A DNA stretch of 64,000 nt from UBA668 sp038234785. GTDB lineage: Bacteria > Actinomycetota > Acidimicrobiia > Acidimicrobiales > Ilumatobacteraceae. Shown here piece after piece: positions 8,998 through 17,505 of this stretch (the first letter of the stretch is position 1; each line of letters begins with the position of its first letter). The DNA is taken from assembly GCA_038234785.1 (NCBI GenBank), contig JBBQTC010000002.1, positions 1 to 64,000 on the forward strand, written 5' to 3'. The notes beneath the pieces were generated by a model that was not told the origin of the DNA, made no database searches, and worked only from the letters and a program-made list of their open reading frames with translations. The position numbers were made by a program, and so were the translations under genes.

Positions 8998-10041
8998 CTA
9001 CTCGGCGATGCCGACGGGGGAACCGTCGATGATCTGGTCGAGGTACTCACTGAGGCCGTAACCGACCTGCCCCTCGAACGGTCCGCTCTGGACGGTCCAC
9101 TTGGTCATGCCTTCGCTGATGCGGGTCATCAGCCAGTTCCCGTCGGGGTCCTGACGGCGGTTGCGCAGGGGGATGAGGTCCATCACCTCTCCGCTGAACA
9201 CCCATTCGCGATCTGAGCGAGAGGAGCGAAGTCGACCTTCGATCGATTGGTGGTACTGATCGTCGCCCCGCGTCTCGGTGCTGATCTGCACGTCGTCGCA
9301 GTAGTGCATCTGGCCGCTTTCCCACACGAACCCACCGCGGGTACCGGGCCCGTCCTTCTTGGCGACCCGGCTGGCCATGAACCCGAAGTGCTCGTTCACG
9401 TTGGCGGTGAGCCAGCGGTAGTACCACGGGGCCTGCCAGTACCTCGGGCCCCACGAGTGGTCTCGAAGACCGTTGCCGGCGATCTCCCACTCGCGGTCGC
9501 CGACGCGAATCGTGCCGTGTGCCTCAACGAGTTGTTCGTAGTGCCCCTTTGCGAACTCCTCACCCGGCGTCTCGTGCGGTGTGTCCGGTTCGCCACCGAA
9601 CATGCTCGGCTTGCCCTGCCCCGTGACCGTGTGGTGCACCTCGCTCTCTCCGTAGGGGTTGTTGGTGATCGCTTCCTTCGGGTTGGCCATCTGTTCGGGA
9701 TCGTCGAGCAGTACGACCTTGCCGACGTAGTCGACCCGGAGTTTCTCGAACGGGGTGACCATCGTCCAGGTCAACCCGCCGGCGTCGAGCGCATCGTTGT
9801 GCGTGATGGACGGCCGCTTGTACATGAAGCCGACGCTGCGCCCTTCGACTCCGGCCGCCGGTGGAAGATAGAGACACACCGTCATCTCCGCGTAGCCCTC
9901 GTTGGCGCGGTTGCCCATGCGGAACCAACCGCCGACCTGTTGGGCAGCGTCGAAACAGTTGATGTACATGCTCTCGTTGAAGTTGCTCTCCGGGCCGAGT
10001 TCGTGCATGAATTCGTCGGACGGTTCGAGACGTACACCCAT
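8998..10041 (-). CDS. Conserved DUF7064/7065-type protein (CrtC-like lipocalin fold?)
   Basis: 347 residues from ATG 10041. No signal peptide or membrane segment. It is rich in aromatic beta-strands, with landmark GNGLRDHSWGPRYWQAPWYYRW in the middle and SVGFMYKRPSITHNDA earlier. This layout matches the actinobacterial DUF7064/DUF7065 proteins often found beside acyl-CoA and steroid catabolism genes and distantly related to carotenoid hydratase-like folds. The enzymatic role is unknown. A TTG at 10068 is a less likely start. Confidence 0.6.
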   Translation of the reverse strand: MGVRLEPSDEFMHELGPESNFNESMYINCFDAAQQVGGWFRMGNRANEGYAEMTVCLYLPPAAGVEGRSVGFMYKRPSITHNDALDAGGLTWTMVTPFEKLRVDYVGKVVLLDDPEQMANPKEAITNNPYGESEVHHTVTGQGKPSMFGGEPDTPHETPGEEFAKGHYEQLVEAHGTIRVGDREWEIAGNGLRDHSWGPRYWQAPWYYRWLTANVNEHFGFMASRVAKKDGPGTRGGFVWESGQMHYCDDVQISTETRGDDQYHQSIEGRLRSSRSDREWVFSGEVMDLIPLRNRRQDPDGNWLMTRISEGMTKWTVQSGPFEGQVGYGLSEYLDQIIDGSPVGIAE

Positions 10042-10079
10042 GAGCGCACCGTATCGACCGGCACGCAATGTGCCCGTAC

Positions 10080-10100
10080 CGGAGTACCTCAGCTACTCCG
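10080..10100 (-). terminator. Short hairpin spanning the 3' end of the coiled-coil gene
   Basis: Seven-base arms (CGGAGTA and TACTCCG) enclose a seven-base loop that contains the stop codon of the gene ending at 10093. There is no T-run, so any terminator role is tentative. Confidence 0.25.
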
Positions 10101-10644
10101 ACTGCACCGGCAGGCTGAGGTGGCCGAGCCGTTCGCTCAGCAGCGAGGTGAGCTGCTCGATGTCGATCTCCTCGGAGACGTCGGCATCCAGTTCGGGCAT
10201 CGCGGCGACCAGTTCGGTCACGGCCGAGGGTGGCGGCGGTGGCGGCGCAGACAACGGCTCCGCGATCGCGATCGGCTGAGGCACGGTCGGCACCTGGGTG
10301 GTGATGTGCCCATGCCCCATCAACGGCCGAGAGATCATCGACAGGTCGGCCGGTGGATAGTGACCATCGGCGACGTGCATTTCCACGATGGGTTGCTGCG
10401 TGGTCGGAACCTGGAACGCGGGGGCGGGGTGGGCGGGATGGGCGGCAGCCCGCGGCAACGCCGTCAGCTCCGCGATCCGTCGCTCCAGCGATTCGATGGT
10501 CGCCATGGTCTGGCGGTGGCGTTCGTCGAGGTCGGCGATGTGCGAGGACATCTCGTGGCGGACGGACTCGAGGCGGGAATCGACGGCCTCGAGCACGGAG
10601 CGCACGAGCTGCTCGATCTTCTCCTCGGTGGTGGGCTCGGTCAT
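10093..10644 (-). CDS. Coiled-coil, proline-rich protein next to the conservon
   Basis: 183 residues. The first 65 form a charged heptad-like helix (EEKIEQLVRSVLEAVDSRLE and onward to LERRIAEL), then a Pro/Ala/His-rich linker with a six-proline run, then an acidic C-terminal helix. ATG 10644 has AAGGGG eight bases upstream; a GTG at 10653 would overlap the previous stop as GTGA. No catalytic motif. It follows the DUF4388-like gene by five bases, so the two are one unit and probably form a complex or scaffold. Exact role unknown. Confidence 0.6.
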   Translation of the reverse strand: MTEPTTEEKIEQLVRSVLEAVDSRLESVRHEMSSHIADLDERHRQTMATIESLERRIAELTALPRAAAHPAHPAPAFQVPTTQQPIVEMHVADGHYPPADLSMISRPLMGHGHITTQVPTVPQPIAIAEPLSAPPPPPPSAVTELVAAMPELDADVSEEIDIEQLTSLLSERLGHLSLPVQSE

Positions 10645-10649
10645 GGCGC

Positions 10650-11828
10650 TCACCCCTTCTTGCCTCTCCGCCAGCCCCGCCCGCTCTTCTTGTCATCGGG
10701 AGCGCCGGCGCTCACCAGTTCGTGGTCGTCGCGTCCGTCGTCGAGAAGTTCGTCGACCATCCCCCAGATCTCCAGCGCCGCGCTGAGATGGGACGGTGTC
10801 TGCCAAGGCGCAATGTACTCGTCGGGGCCATCCATGGCGGTCGACGTTGCGACGGGTGCGACGATCCCGGGAGGCGCAAGTGGAGCCGGCAGCTCTGCAT
10901 CGAGCACCGACGTCGCGTCGGGTGCGTCGACGATCGCAGGCTCGGTCTCCTCGACCTCGACTTCGGCCTCGACTTCGACTTCGGCCTCGGCCTCGGCCTC
11001 GGTCACGTGTGCGACCGAAGTCGCCTGGCCGACGAGCCTGGGCAGGTCGAGCCCTTCGAGTGCCCCCGGATCGAATCGGCTCGGAGCCAGCAACGGATTG
11101 CCGTCCTCGTCGACGGGATCGGTCCACGGTTTGACGACGCCGAGTGTCGGCAACGTTGGCAGCGTGGGCAGCGGCTGGGCCTCGTCGACCACCGTGTCCA
11201 CCTCGACGTCGATCTCGCCGTCCGTCTCGGACTCGGGTGCCAACGACTCGGGCTCGGCGAAGGCGTGCTCGAACTCGGACATCTCATCGTGGGAGAACGT
11301 GACGTCGACGGTCTGCGGAACTGCTGCGAACGTGACGAGCGGAGGCGCCGGCATCGCGAAGGGAGTGCTCGCCGGGTCGGGCATCGGGAAGGCCAGGCCG
11401 TCGCGACCCCACTGGTGGATGCCCGACGCGTGGTGCCGCAGCGGGAAGAGGTTGACCGAACCCGCCGGAAGTGGCGCAATGGCTTCCAACACGGCCTGGG
11501 TCATCGTCTCGAGCGTGAGTTCCACTGCGTCTCGGTCGATCGATGCGTCCCGGACGAACAGACGCGCCAGCGACATGGTGTCGCCGACGTGCACGGCGCC
11601 GGTGTGCAACTGATCGGGAGTGAGGGCTCCCATTGCCACCAAGCGTGAGCCGAGGGCGGCATCACCCTCACGCTCAGCGAAGTAGACCGTGCCATCTTCG
11701 GCGAAAAGGTGGACTCGGGGGTTCGATCCGACCACGGCTTCGCCCGTGAAACGTGCCGCGCCGAGCTGCGCGACGAAGCCCCAGATGGGTTCGTCTCCGC
11801 TGTACGCATCAAGCTGGCTGTGGACCAT
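10650..11828 (-). CDS. DUF4388/PATAN-like protein with acidic tail, divergent from conservon
   Basis: 392 residues from ATG 11828, which has GGGAGG eight bases upstream. Residues about 10-140 resemble the DUF4388/PATAN module: WGFVAQLGAARFTGEAVV, HLFAEDGTVYFAE, then GSRLVAMGALTPDQL and a helical end. The centre is long, acidic and low-complexity, including an alternating Glu-Val/Glu-Ala stretch near residue 300. The C-terminus is basic (KKSGRGWRRGKKG). DUF4388 proteins are common beside small GTPase/roadblock systems. Here it is transcribed away from the conservon kinase across 186 bases, so shared regulation and function are likely. Confidence 0.62.
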   Translation of the reverse strand: MVHSQLDAYSGDEPIWGFVAQLGAARFTGEAVVGSNPRVHLFAEDGTVYFAEREGDAALGSRLVAMGALTPDQLHTGAVHVGDTMSLARLFVRDASIDRDAVELTLETMTQAVLEAIAPLPAGSVNLFPLRHHASGIHQWGRDGLAFPMPDPASTPFAMPAPPLVTFAAVPQTVDVTFSHDEMSEFEHAFAEPESLAPESETDGEIDVEVDTVVDEAQPLPTLPTLPTLGVVKPWTDPVDEDGNPLLAPSRFDPGALEGLDLPRLVGQATSVAHVTEAEAEAEVEVEAEVEVEETEPAIVDAPDATSVLDAELPAPLAPPGIVAPVATSTAMDGPDEYIAPWQTPSHLSAALEIWGMVDELLDDGRDDHELVSAGAPDDKKSGRGWRRGKKG

Positions 11829-11900
11829 TCGAGGACCCTCCCGTGTGCTGTGTCCCGAGGCTGTTTCGGCGGAAATGCCGATCACCTTGAGGAATTTCCA

Positions 11901-11918
11901 AGGAACTCTCAAGTTCCT
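11901..11918. promoter_or_regulatory. Inverted repeat in the conservon/DUF4388 divergent promoter
   Basis: AGGAACT and AGTTCCT flank a four-base spacer. A second inverted repeat, AACTCC-N4-GGAGTT, lies at 11947-11962. Both are in the 186-base gap between divergent starts (11828 and 12015) and could be operator sites. No regulator is assigned. Confidence 0.35.
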
Positions 11919-12014
11919 CACTCTGTCAACCGATGGAAGATCGCCGAACTCCTCACGGAGTTGGTGTCGCGATGAGGTGGGAAATCCTCGGTTGTACGGG
12001 AAAGGGACGGGGCA

Positions 12015-14000
12015 ATGCTTCGGAGAATGAAGATCGGCGGGCGGGTGAACCTCCTGATCGCCGTGCCGCTGCTCGCGTTGATCGCGTTCGCTGCCATCGG
12101 GTATGCGGCGCTGCAACGCTCCAGCGTGCGTGGCGACGAGTACAAGGCGCTGAAACAGGCGCAAGACCTGCGTGCCGACACGCTGCCGCCTCCGGCCAGC
12201 CTGCTCGGGGCATGGGCAGAGGTCAACTTCGTGGGCGTTCTCGCCGCGTCGCCGGACGGGTTCACTCCCGACGTGACCGCCGAGATCAATTCACACCTGC
12301 GCGCCATTGCGGTGCAGCAGCGCCAGTTCGAGGACGCGATGGACTATTGGTCCCAGCAGGGCCTCGAACAGCGCGTCGACATCCGATTGATCCAGATGGG
12401 TGGAGATGCCGGCAACAAGTTCTTCGATTCGGTGAACAATGAGCTCAAGCCGGCCGTCGAGTCCGCTGACGCGCAGGCCGTGCTCTCGGTCATTCGGAGC
12501 ATGGAATGGCGATACGACCTCCAGCAGACCGGTGTGACTCGGGCGCTGGAATGGGCCGAAGCCCAAGTGGCGACACGTGAAGCCAGCACCGACGACTACG
12601 TCGGCAACGTGATCCTGTTCGCCGGCGCCGGTGCGGCCCTGCTGTTGCTGCTCACGCTGCTGCTGTCGGTACGTGTCCGTCGCTCGATCGTGCGCCCCAT
12701 CCGTGCGCTCGCCGCACAGGCCAAGTCGGTCGCCACCCGCGACCTTCCCGAAGCCGTGCAGACCGTGCACGAGCTGCCTGGCGATGTGCAGGTGCCTCAC
12801 CTTGCACCGTTCGAGGTGCGCACCAACGACGAGCTCGCCGAGTTGGCGAGCAGCTTCAACTCTGTGCAGGACGCCGCCGTCGACCTCGCCGCCGAGCAGG
12901 CACTCGCCCGGCGGATCGTCTCGGAGAACCTGGTCAACATCGCTCGACGCAACCAGAACCTCCTCGGGCGGACACTGGGTTTCATCTCCACCCTCGAGCA
13001 GGGCGAGCGCGATCCCGAGACGTTGGACAACCTCTTTCGCATCGACCACCTCACGACTCGCATGCGCCGGAACGCGCAGTCGCTGCTCGTCCTGGCCGGT
13101 GCCGCGCCGACCCGCCTGTGGTCGCACCCGGTGCCCATCGGCGATGTCGTTCGTGCGGCGCTGTCGGAGGTCGAGAACTACGGACAGGTCGAGTTGGCCG
13201 ATCTCGGCGACGTGGCGCTGCAGGGTGCCGTGTCCGGCGAGGTCTCCCACCTCCTTGCCGAGCTGCTCGAGAACTCCACCAGCTTCTCGCCGCCGAACAG
13301 TCCTGTCACCGTGGTCGGACGGGCCGTGCCCGACGGTCACCAACTGGCGATCTTCGACTACGGCCTGGGCATGTCGCCCGACGAACTCGCCGAGGCGAAC
13401 CGTCGTCTCAACCAGGTGTCGTCGTTCGACCGGGAGAGCAACAAGATGCTCGGGTTCCAAGTGGTTGCCCGGCTCGCCGCTCGCCACGACATCAAGGTGA
13501 TGCTCACCACGACTCCTGGCGGCACTGGCGTGACCGCCATCGTGCGCATGCCCAAGTCGATCCTCGAGCCGGCGCACGCACCGGTCGAGGACGCACCGGT
13601 CACTGACCTGCCGGCGGCGTCTGCGCTGCTCACGTCGCCGCTGCCGGTCGTCGCGCCGATGGCCGTGGTTCCGGTCACGATGGAAACCATCGAGCCCGCC
13701 CGGCCGTCGGAGATGTCCGACGAGGCGCTGTGGGCGTCGATGCACTCGGCATCGGCGAACGATGCACCCGTCACCATCGAACAGCCGGTGCACATGGCCG
13801 AGGTCGCCACCGAGGTGGCCGTCGTAGAGGTTGCCCCGACGTCGGGCCTCACCAAGCGAGTGCGCGGCGCACAGATGCCCGATCTCGGGTCGGCGCAGCT
13901 CGACCCGACGCCGGTACGCGAGGCGGACGAGGTGCGCAGCACCCTGGCCAGCCTGCAGCGGGGTCTCGATCTCGGGCGCCAGCACGGCGCCGACGAGTGA
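12015..14000 (+). CDS. cvnA: Conservon sensor histidine kinase-like protein (CvnA)
   Basis: 661 residues. One membrane helix at about 11-33, an extracytoplasmic sensor of about 165 residues, and a second helix at about 198-221, followed by a HAMP segment (SIVRPIRALAAQA). The dimerisation helix holds the candidate His in FRIDHLTTRMRR. The ATPase domain has the N box ELLENSTSFSPP, the G1 region FDYGLGMS and the G2 region TPGGTGV. A 150-residue Ala/Pro/Glu tail ends the protein. It is the first gene of a four-gene cvn unit; in Streptomyces these complexes act at the membrane like eukaryotic GPCR/G-protein modules. Confidence 0.85.
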   Translation: MLRRMKIGGRVNLLIAVPLLALIAFAAIGYAALQRSSVRGDEYKALKQAQDLRADTLPPPASLLGAWAEVNFVGVLAASPDGFTPDVTAEINSHLRAIAVQQRQFEDAMDYWSQQGLEQRVDIRLIQMGGDAGNKFFDSVNNELKPAVESADAQAVLSVIRSMEWRYDLQQTGVTRALEWAEAQVATREASTDDYVGNVILFAGAGAALLLLLTLLLSVRVRRSIVRPIRALAAQAKSVATRDLPEAVQTVHELPGDVQVPHLAPFEVRTNDELAELASSFNSVQDAAVDLAAEQALARRIVSENLVNIARRNQNLLGRTLGFISTLEQGERDPETLDNLFRIDHLTTRMRRNAQSLLVLAGAAPTRLWSHPVPIGDVVRAALSEVENYGQVELADLGDVALQGAVSGEVSHLLAELLENSTSFSPPNSPVTVVGRAVPDGHQLAIFDYGLGMSPDELAEANRRLNQVSSFDRESNKMLGFQVVARLAARHDIKVMLTTTPGGTGVTAIVRMPKSILEPAHAPVEDAPVTDLPAASALLTSPLPVVAPMAVVPVTMETIEPARPSEMSDEALWASMHSASANDAPVTIEQPVHMAEVATEVAVVEVAPTSGLTKRVRGAQMPDLGSAQLDPTPVREADEVRSTLASLQRGLDLGRQHGADE

Positions 14001-14030
14001 CCCGGTCGACGAGGAACGGAGACGTCCCCC

Positions 14031-14453
14031 ATGTCACTCTCTGATCAAGCCAACAACGTCAACTGGTTGATGGCCAACTTCGTGCGCAGCACGCCCGGTG
14101 TGGAGCAGGCGATCGCCGTCTCCTCCGACGGGCTGCTGATCGCGATGAGTTCCCACCTCGAGCGGGCGTCTGCGGACAAGCTCGCGGCCATCATCACCGG
14201 CATGCGGGCGCTGGCGCACGGTGCCGGCGGAGAACTGGGCAAGGGCCAGGTCCTACAGGTGCTCGTCGAGATGGCCAACGCCTACCTCTTCGTCAGCGCG
14301 ATCTCCGGCGGCTCCACCCTCGGGGTCGTGGCGGTACGTGAATGCGATCTGGGTCTTGTCGGCTACGAGATCACCCTGCTCGTGGACCGTGTCGGTCCTC
14401 AGCTCACCCCAGCGCTCATCTCCGAGCTCAAGAACGCACTGGTCGCGGTGTGA
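14031..14453 (+). CDS. cvnB: Roadblock/LC7 protein (CvnB)
   Basis: 140 residues forming a single roadblock/LC7 fold: WLMANFVRSTPGVEQAIAVS, DGLLIAMSS, then the helix ADKLAAIITGMRAL and strands around YLFVSAISGGSTLGVVA. These proteins bind and regulate small Ras-like GTPases, here the product of 14876. It lies 30 bases after the kinase and two bases before the DUF742 gene, as in Streptomyces conservons. Confidence 0.9.
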   Translation: MSLSDQANNVNWLMANFVRSTPGVEQAIAVSSDGLLIAMSSHLERASADKLAAIITGMRALAHGAGGELGKGQVLQVLVEMANAYLFVSAISGGSTLGVVAVRECDLGLVGYEITLLVDRVGPQLTPALISELKNALVAV

Positions 14454-14454
14454 C

Positions 14455-14892
14455 ATGGACACGCCGGACAGCGACGAGACCCACGTGACGCTGGTCCGAC
14501 CGTTCCTCGATCGCGCCCGGCCGTTGCGTGGTCCGGTGTCCTCCGACGAGTTCGAGCACGGTGCGGCGGTCCGCGCCTACGCGATGACCGGCGGACGTTC
14601 GCGGGCGTCGGTGCACCTCGAGTTCGAGACGATGCTCCAGGCCACATCGACAGGACGTGGAGCGGTCCACGCCTCCAAGTTCGAACGCGCCGACATCCTC
14701 CGCATGTGCGTCACCGAGACACTGTCGGTCGCGGAGCTGTCCGCTCGGATGGGCGTCCCGATCGGTGTCGTTCGGGTCGTGGCCGCCGACCTGTTGTCCG
14801 AAGGTTTGCTGGAAGCGTTCCATCCGAGCACCAACGTCGCCGACGACGTGCTCCTCATCACAAGGTTGATCGCCGGTGTCCGTTCTCTCTGA
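14455..14892 (+). CDS. cvnC: DUF742 winged-helix-like protein (CvnC)
   Basis: 145 residues from ATG 14455, one base after the roadblock stop. The family signature RPFLDRARPL, here preceded by THVTLV, is followed by AAVRAYAMTGGR. The rest is a winged-helix-like region: ILRMCVTETLSVAELSARMG then VRVVAADLLSEGLL. DUF742 proteins always accompany roadblock and GTPase genes in conservons; the molecular role is not established. It overlaps the next gene by 17 bases. Confidence 0.88.
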   Translation: MDTPDSDETHVTLVRPFLDRARPLRGPVSSDEFEHGAAVRAYAMTGGRSRASVHLEFETMLQATSTGRGAVHASKFERADILRMCVTETLSVAELSARMGVPIGVVRVVAADLLSEGLLEAFHPSTNVADDVLLITRLIAGVRSL

Positions 14893-15484
14893 CGCTCCCA
14901 TTCGCCCAGCGCCGACGGGCCCGATCCCGGTCAAGATCGTGATCGCCGGTGGCTTCGGCGTGGGCAAGACCACCTTCGTCGGTGCGATCTCCGACATCGC
15001 CCCCCTCACCACCGAGGCGGCGATGACCACCTACGGCGAGGGCGTGGACAACGTCGGCGAAGTGACGACGAAGACCACCACGACCGTGGCGATGGACTTC
15101 GGTCGCGTCGCCGTCGACAACGCGATCGTGCTCTACCTCTTCGGGACTCCCGGCCAGGATCGGTTCGGGTTCATGTGGAACGACCTCATCCAGGGCGCGC
15201 TCGGTGCCGTCGTGCTCGTCGACAGTCGGCGCATCGAGGACTCGTTCCCGGCGCTCGACTACTTCGAGAGTCGGGCGGTGCCCTTCGTGGTGGCCATCAA
15301 CCGCTTCGGCGGCACCATGTTCCACACCGTCGACGAGGTGCGTGAAGCGTTGTCGATCGCGCACAACGTCCCGGTGGTGACCACCGACGCGCGCGGTCGC
15401 AGCGCTGTCAAGGAAACCGTGCTGAGCCTGCTCGACGTGGTGCTCAGCCGCGCGCTGTCCCGCTCTCGCGACGGCGCCGACTGA
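14876..15484 (+). CDS. cvnD: Conservon Ras-like GTPase (CvnD)
   Basis: 202 residues beginning at GTG 14876 inside the end of the DUF742 gene. P-loop GGFGVGKT at 25-32, switch I region with TKTTTTVAMDFG, the G3 motif as FGTPGQDRF (Pro-Gly in place of the Ras DxAG), and a G4-like NRFGG where Ras has NKxD. These departures are normal for CvnD. The protein should cycle between GDP and GTP forms on the membrane complex with the kinase-like and roadblock partners. Confidence 0.9.
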   Translation: MSVLSDAPIRPAPTGPIPVKIVIAGGFGVGKTTFVGAISDIAPLTTEAAMTTYGEGVDNVGEVTTKTTTTVAMDFGRVAVDNAIVLYLFGTPGQDRFGFMWNDLIQGALGAVVLVDSRRIEDSFPALDYFESRAVPFVVAINRFGGTMFHTVDEVREALSIAHNVPVVTTDARGRSAVKETVLSLLDVVLSRALSRSRDGAD

Positions 15485-15506
15485 CCTCGCGCTCGCCGGA
15501 CGAGCA

Positions 15507-15773
15507 TCACCACAACTGGAGCTGTTCCCACGTGATCGCCACGTCGCTCACCGTCTGCCAGCTCAATCGGCCTCGACTACCGGGCCGGCGCACCTCGACG
15601 CGTTCGGGCCGAAGGCTGCGTGCGCCACCGTTCGCGTCGAACACGGTGATGCTGCCGTCGATGGCGACCCCCGACATCTTTCCCGCGAACCACCGTCCAC
15701 CATCCGCCTTGCGGAAACGCACCGGCTCCCCGGATCGCAGGCCCAGTCGTTGCAGCGTGACGGTGTCGATCAC
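15507..15773 (-). CDS. Small conserved hypothetical protein
   Basis: 88 residues if GTG 15773 is the start. The sequence is well-behaved: TVTLQRLGLRSGEPVRFRK, a WFAGKMSGVAIDGSITV strand pair, and a Trp-rich end (TWEQLQLW). It looks like an all-beta small domain. No family is recognised. The frame stays open to 16061, but that would overlap the promoter of the opposite small gene at 15922, so the short version is preferred. Confidence 0.5.
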   Translation of the reverse strand: MIDTVTLQRLGLRSGEPVRFRKADGGRWFAGKMSGVAIDGSITVFDANGGARSLRPERVEVRRPGSRGRLSWQTVSDVAITWEQLQLW

Positions 15774-15921
15774 GCCCGAGCCCCGCTGAGTTCCATCCGG
15801 CGATCGTAGGCCGTTCGGCACATCCGAACCCGGAACCGAGGTCGCCCCGCTACCATGCACTCCGGAGCCGAGTCGCGCGAGATACGGTCGTGACAGGATC
15901 CCATCTGTGAAGGAGACCCCG

Positions 15922-16089
15922 ATGACCGAGACCAACGAAGCCGTCATCAACGAAGCGCTGAGCGTCATCGACAAAGCGCTGTCGCAGATGATGCGTCGCG
16001 AGTTGGTCTCGTCCGGTGAGATCACCGACGTGCTGCTCGATGTGCGCACGTTGCTCACCATGCCGGCCCCCGTCGCCGCAGAAGCCTGA
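15922..16089 (+). CDS. Small acidic helical protein
   Basis: 55 residues. A near-perfect ribosome site (AAGGAG at 15909-15914) stands seven bases before ATG 15922, which strongly supports the start. The product is one or two amphipathic helices (INEALSVIDKALSQMM, ITDVLLDVRTLL). No membrane segment and no known family. The stop is three bases from the convergent WS/DGAT gene. Confidence 0.62.
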   Translation: MTETNEAVINEALSVIDKALSQMMRRELVSSGEITDVLLDVRTLLTMPAPVAAEA

Positions 16090-16092
16090 CCC

Positions 16093-17481
16093 TCAGACGG
16101 TCAGTAGGTCCTTGAACGCGCGCTCCAGGCAGCGTCGCAGCAACTCCGGGTCTGTGACCGCCTCGCGGTCGATGTTCACGCCCATGTCAAGGCTGTGGTT
16201 GTAGCTCAACAGGGTGAGGTTGAAGGCCACGCCACCCAGCGGCCCCACCGGATAGTTCTCCAGCACCTCGGCGCCGGCCAGGTACAGCGGCACCGAGGCG
16301 CCGCGTACGTTGCTCGTCGCGAAATCGACCGTCTGGGCCTGCTGGCGCGCGAGACGCGTGATGAGACTCGTGGGCAGCGTGGCCGCGACGGCGGCGAGCG
16401 TCTCCAGCGATGCCGTGGCGCTGGCTTCCTTGGCCGCCCCGGCTGCCGCCTGGATGGCCGCGAACCGCTCGCCGATGGGCATGTCGCCGGTCGGGACGAG
16501 CATCCGGGCGAGCGAGAACGCGTTCGCACCGGATGATTCGGTGCGGGTGCTGATGGCCATGCTCGAGCGGAGCTCTTCGACAGGACTCCCCATCTCGCGG
16601 TGGTAACGACCGGCGGCCTCTGCGGCGGCCGTGAGGAACGCCGTGTTGAGCGTGCCACCGAGCCGCTTCGCCGCCTGACGAGTGGCCCCGAACGGGGCGC
16701 GCAGCACTTCCATCTGCCGGCGGAGCGAGCGCGCCGTCCACAGCGGGGACCGAGCGGCCTCGGTGTCGCCGAGTTGATGCAGCACGCCTCGGACGGTGTC
16801 GGCCGCGGCACTCCCTGCCTCGGGGATGCCCGCCGGATCGGCCAGCAACTCCTTGATCTGCTTCATCACGCCGATCGGCATCCGCAGACTGCCGTTGAAC
16901 AGATCGCGCAGCAGGTCGGCCGACGGTGGCTCGGGGCTGGCCGCCTCGGTGGCCGCGATGACCTCTGGGTCGTTCGGTGGCGGCTCGGGTGTGTCGCGCT
17001 GCAGGTCGAGGAACTGCATCGACAACCGGACGCCACCTTCTCCGTCGACGATTGTGTGGTGCAGCTTCTCGATCAATGCGCTCTTGCCGCCGCGGAGTCC
17101 GTCGACCACGACGAACTGCCACAGCGGCCGGGTGCGGTCGTAGGCGTCGCAGGTGATCAGGCTGGCCAGGTCGAGCAGTTGGCGCATCGAGCCCGGCTTG
17201 GGCAGCGAGATGTGGCGGACGTGGTAGTGCAGGTCGAAGTTCGGGTCATCGACCCACATCGGCGGCGAGATGTTGACCGGCGCCGGTTGCACCCGCTGGC
17301 GAAGCCGGGGCACGGCGTACGTGGCCCGGTCCATCCGGCGCAGCAGCATCTGGAAATCGGGGGGCCGGTCGAGCAGGGTGACGTTGGCGAAGGTGGAGCT
17401 GAGGTGCGGGTCCTTCTCGAGGCGCCACATGAGGCCCTCGGCGTCGCTCATCTTGCGATCGAAACGCGGGAGGTCGGCCAT
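16093..17481 (-). CDS. WS/DGAT wax ester synthase / diacylglycerol acyltransferase
   Basis: 462 residues. The condensation-type active site HHTIVDG is at 141-147, and the family markers PRLRQRV near the N-terminus and the C-terminal GPLGGVAFNLTLLSYNHSLDMGVNID region (ending in the usual Asp) are present. The enzyme joins fatty acyl-CoA to diacylglycerol or a fatty alcohol, producing storage triacylglycerol or wax ester at the membrane. ATG 17481. It is upstream-linked on the same strand to the PAP2 phosphatase gene, which could supply diacylglycerol. Confidence 0.9.
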   Translation of the reverse strand: MADLPRFDRKMSDAEGLMWRLEKDPHLSSTFANVTLLDRPPDFQMLLRRMDRATYAVPRLRQRVQPAPVNISPPMWVDDPNFDLHYHVRHISLPKPGSMRQLLDLASLITCDAYDRTRPLWQFVVVDGLRGGKSALIEKLHHTIVDGEGGVRLSMQFLDLQRDTPEPPPNDPEVIAATEAASPEPPSADLLRDLFNGSLRMPIGVMKQIKELLADPAGIPEAGSAAADTVRGVLHQLGDTEAARSPLWTARSLRRQMEVLRAPFGATRQAAKRLGGTLNTAFLTAAAEAAGRYHREMGSPVEELRSSMAISTRTESSGANAFSLARMLVPTGDMPIGERFAAIQAAAGAAKEASATASLETLAAVAATLPTSLITRLARQQAQTVDFATSNVRGASVPLYLAGAEVLENYPVGPLGGVAFNLTLLSYNHSLDMGVNIDREAVTDPELLRRCLERAFKDLLTV

Positions 17482-17505
17482 CCGGCGAGGCTACCGCGTC
17501 GCTGG

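Noticed and set aside
15774..16061. Extension of the small protein ending at 15507
   Set aside because: Would run through the upstream region and the opposite small gene that has a strong ribosome site.
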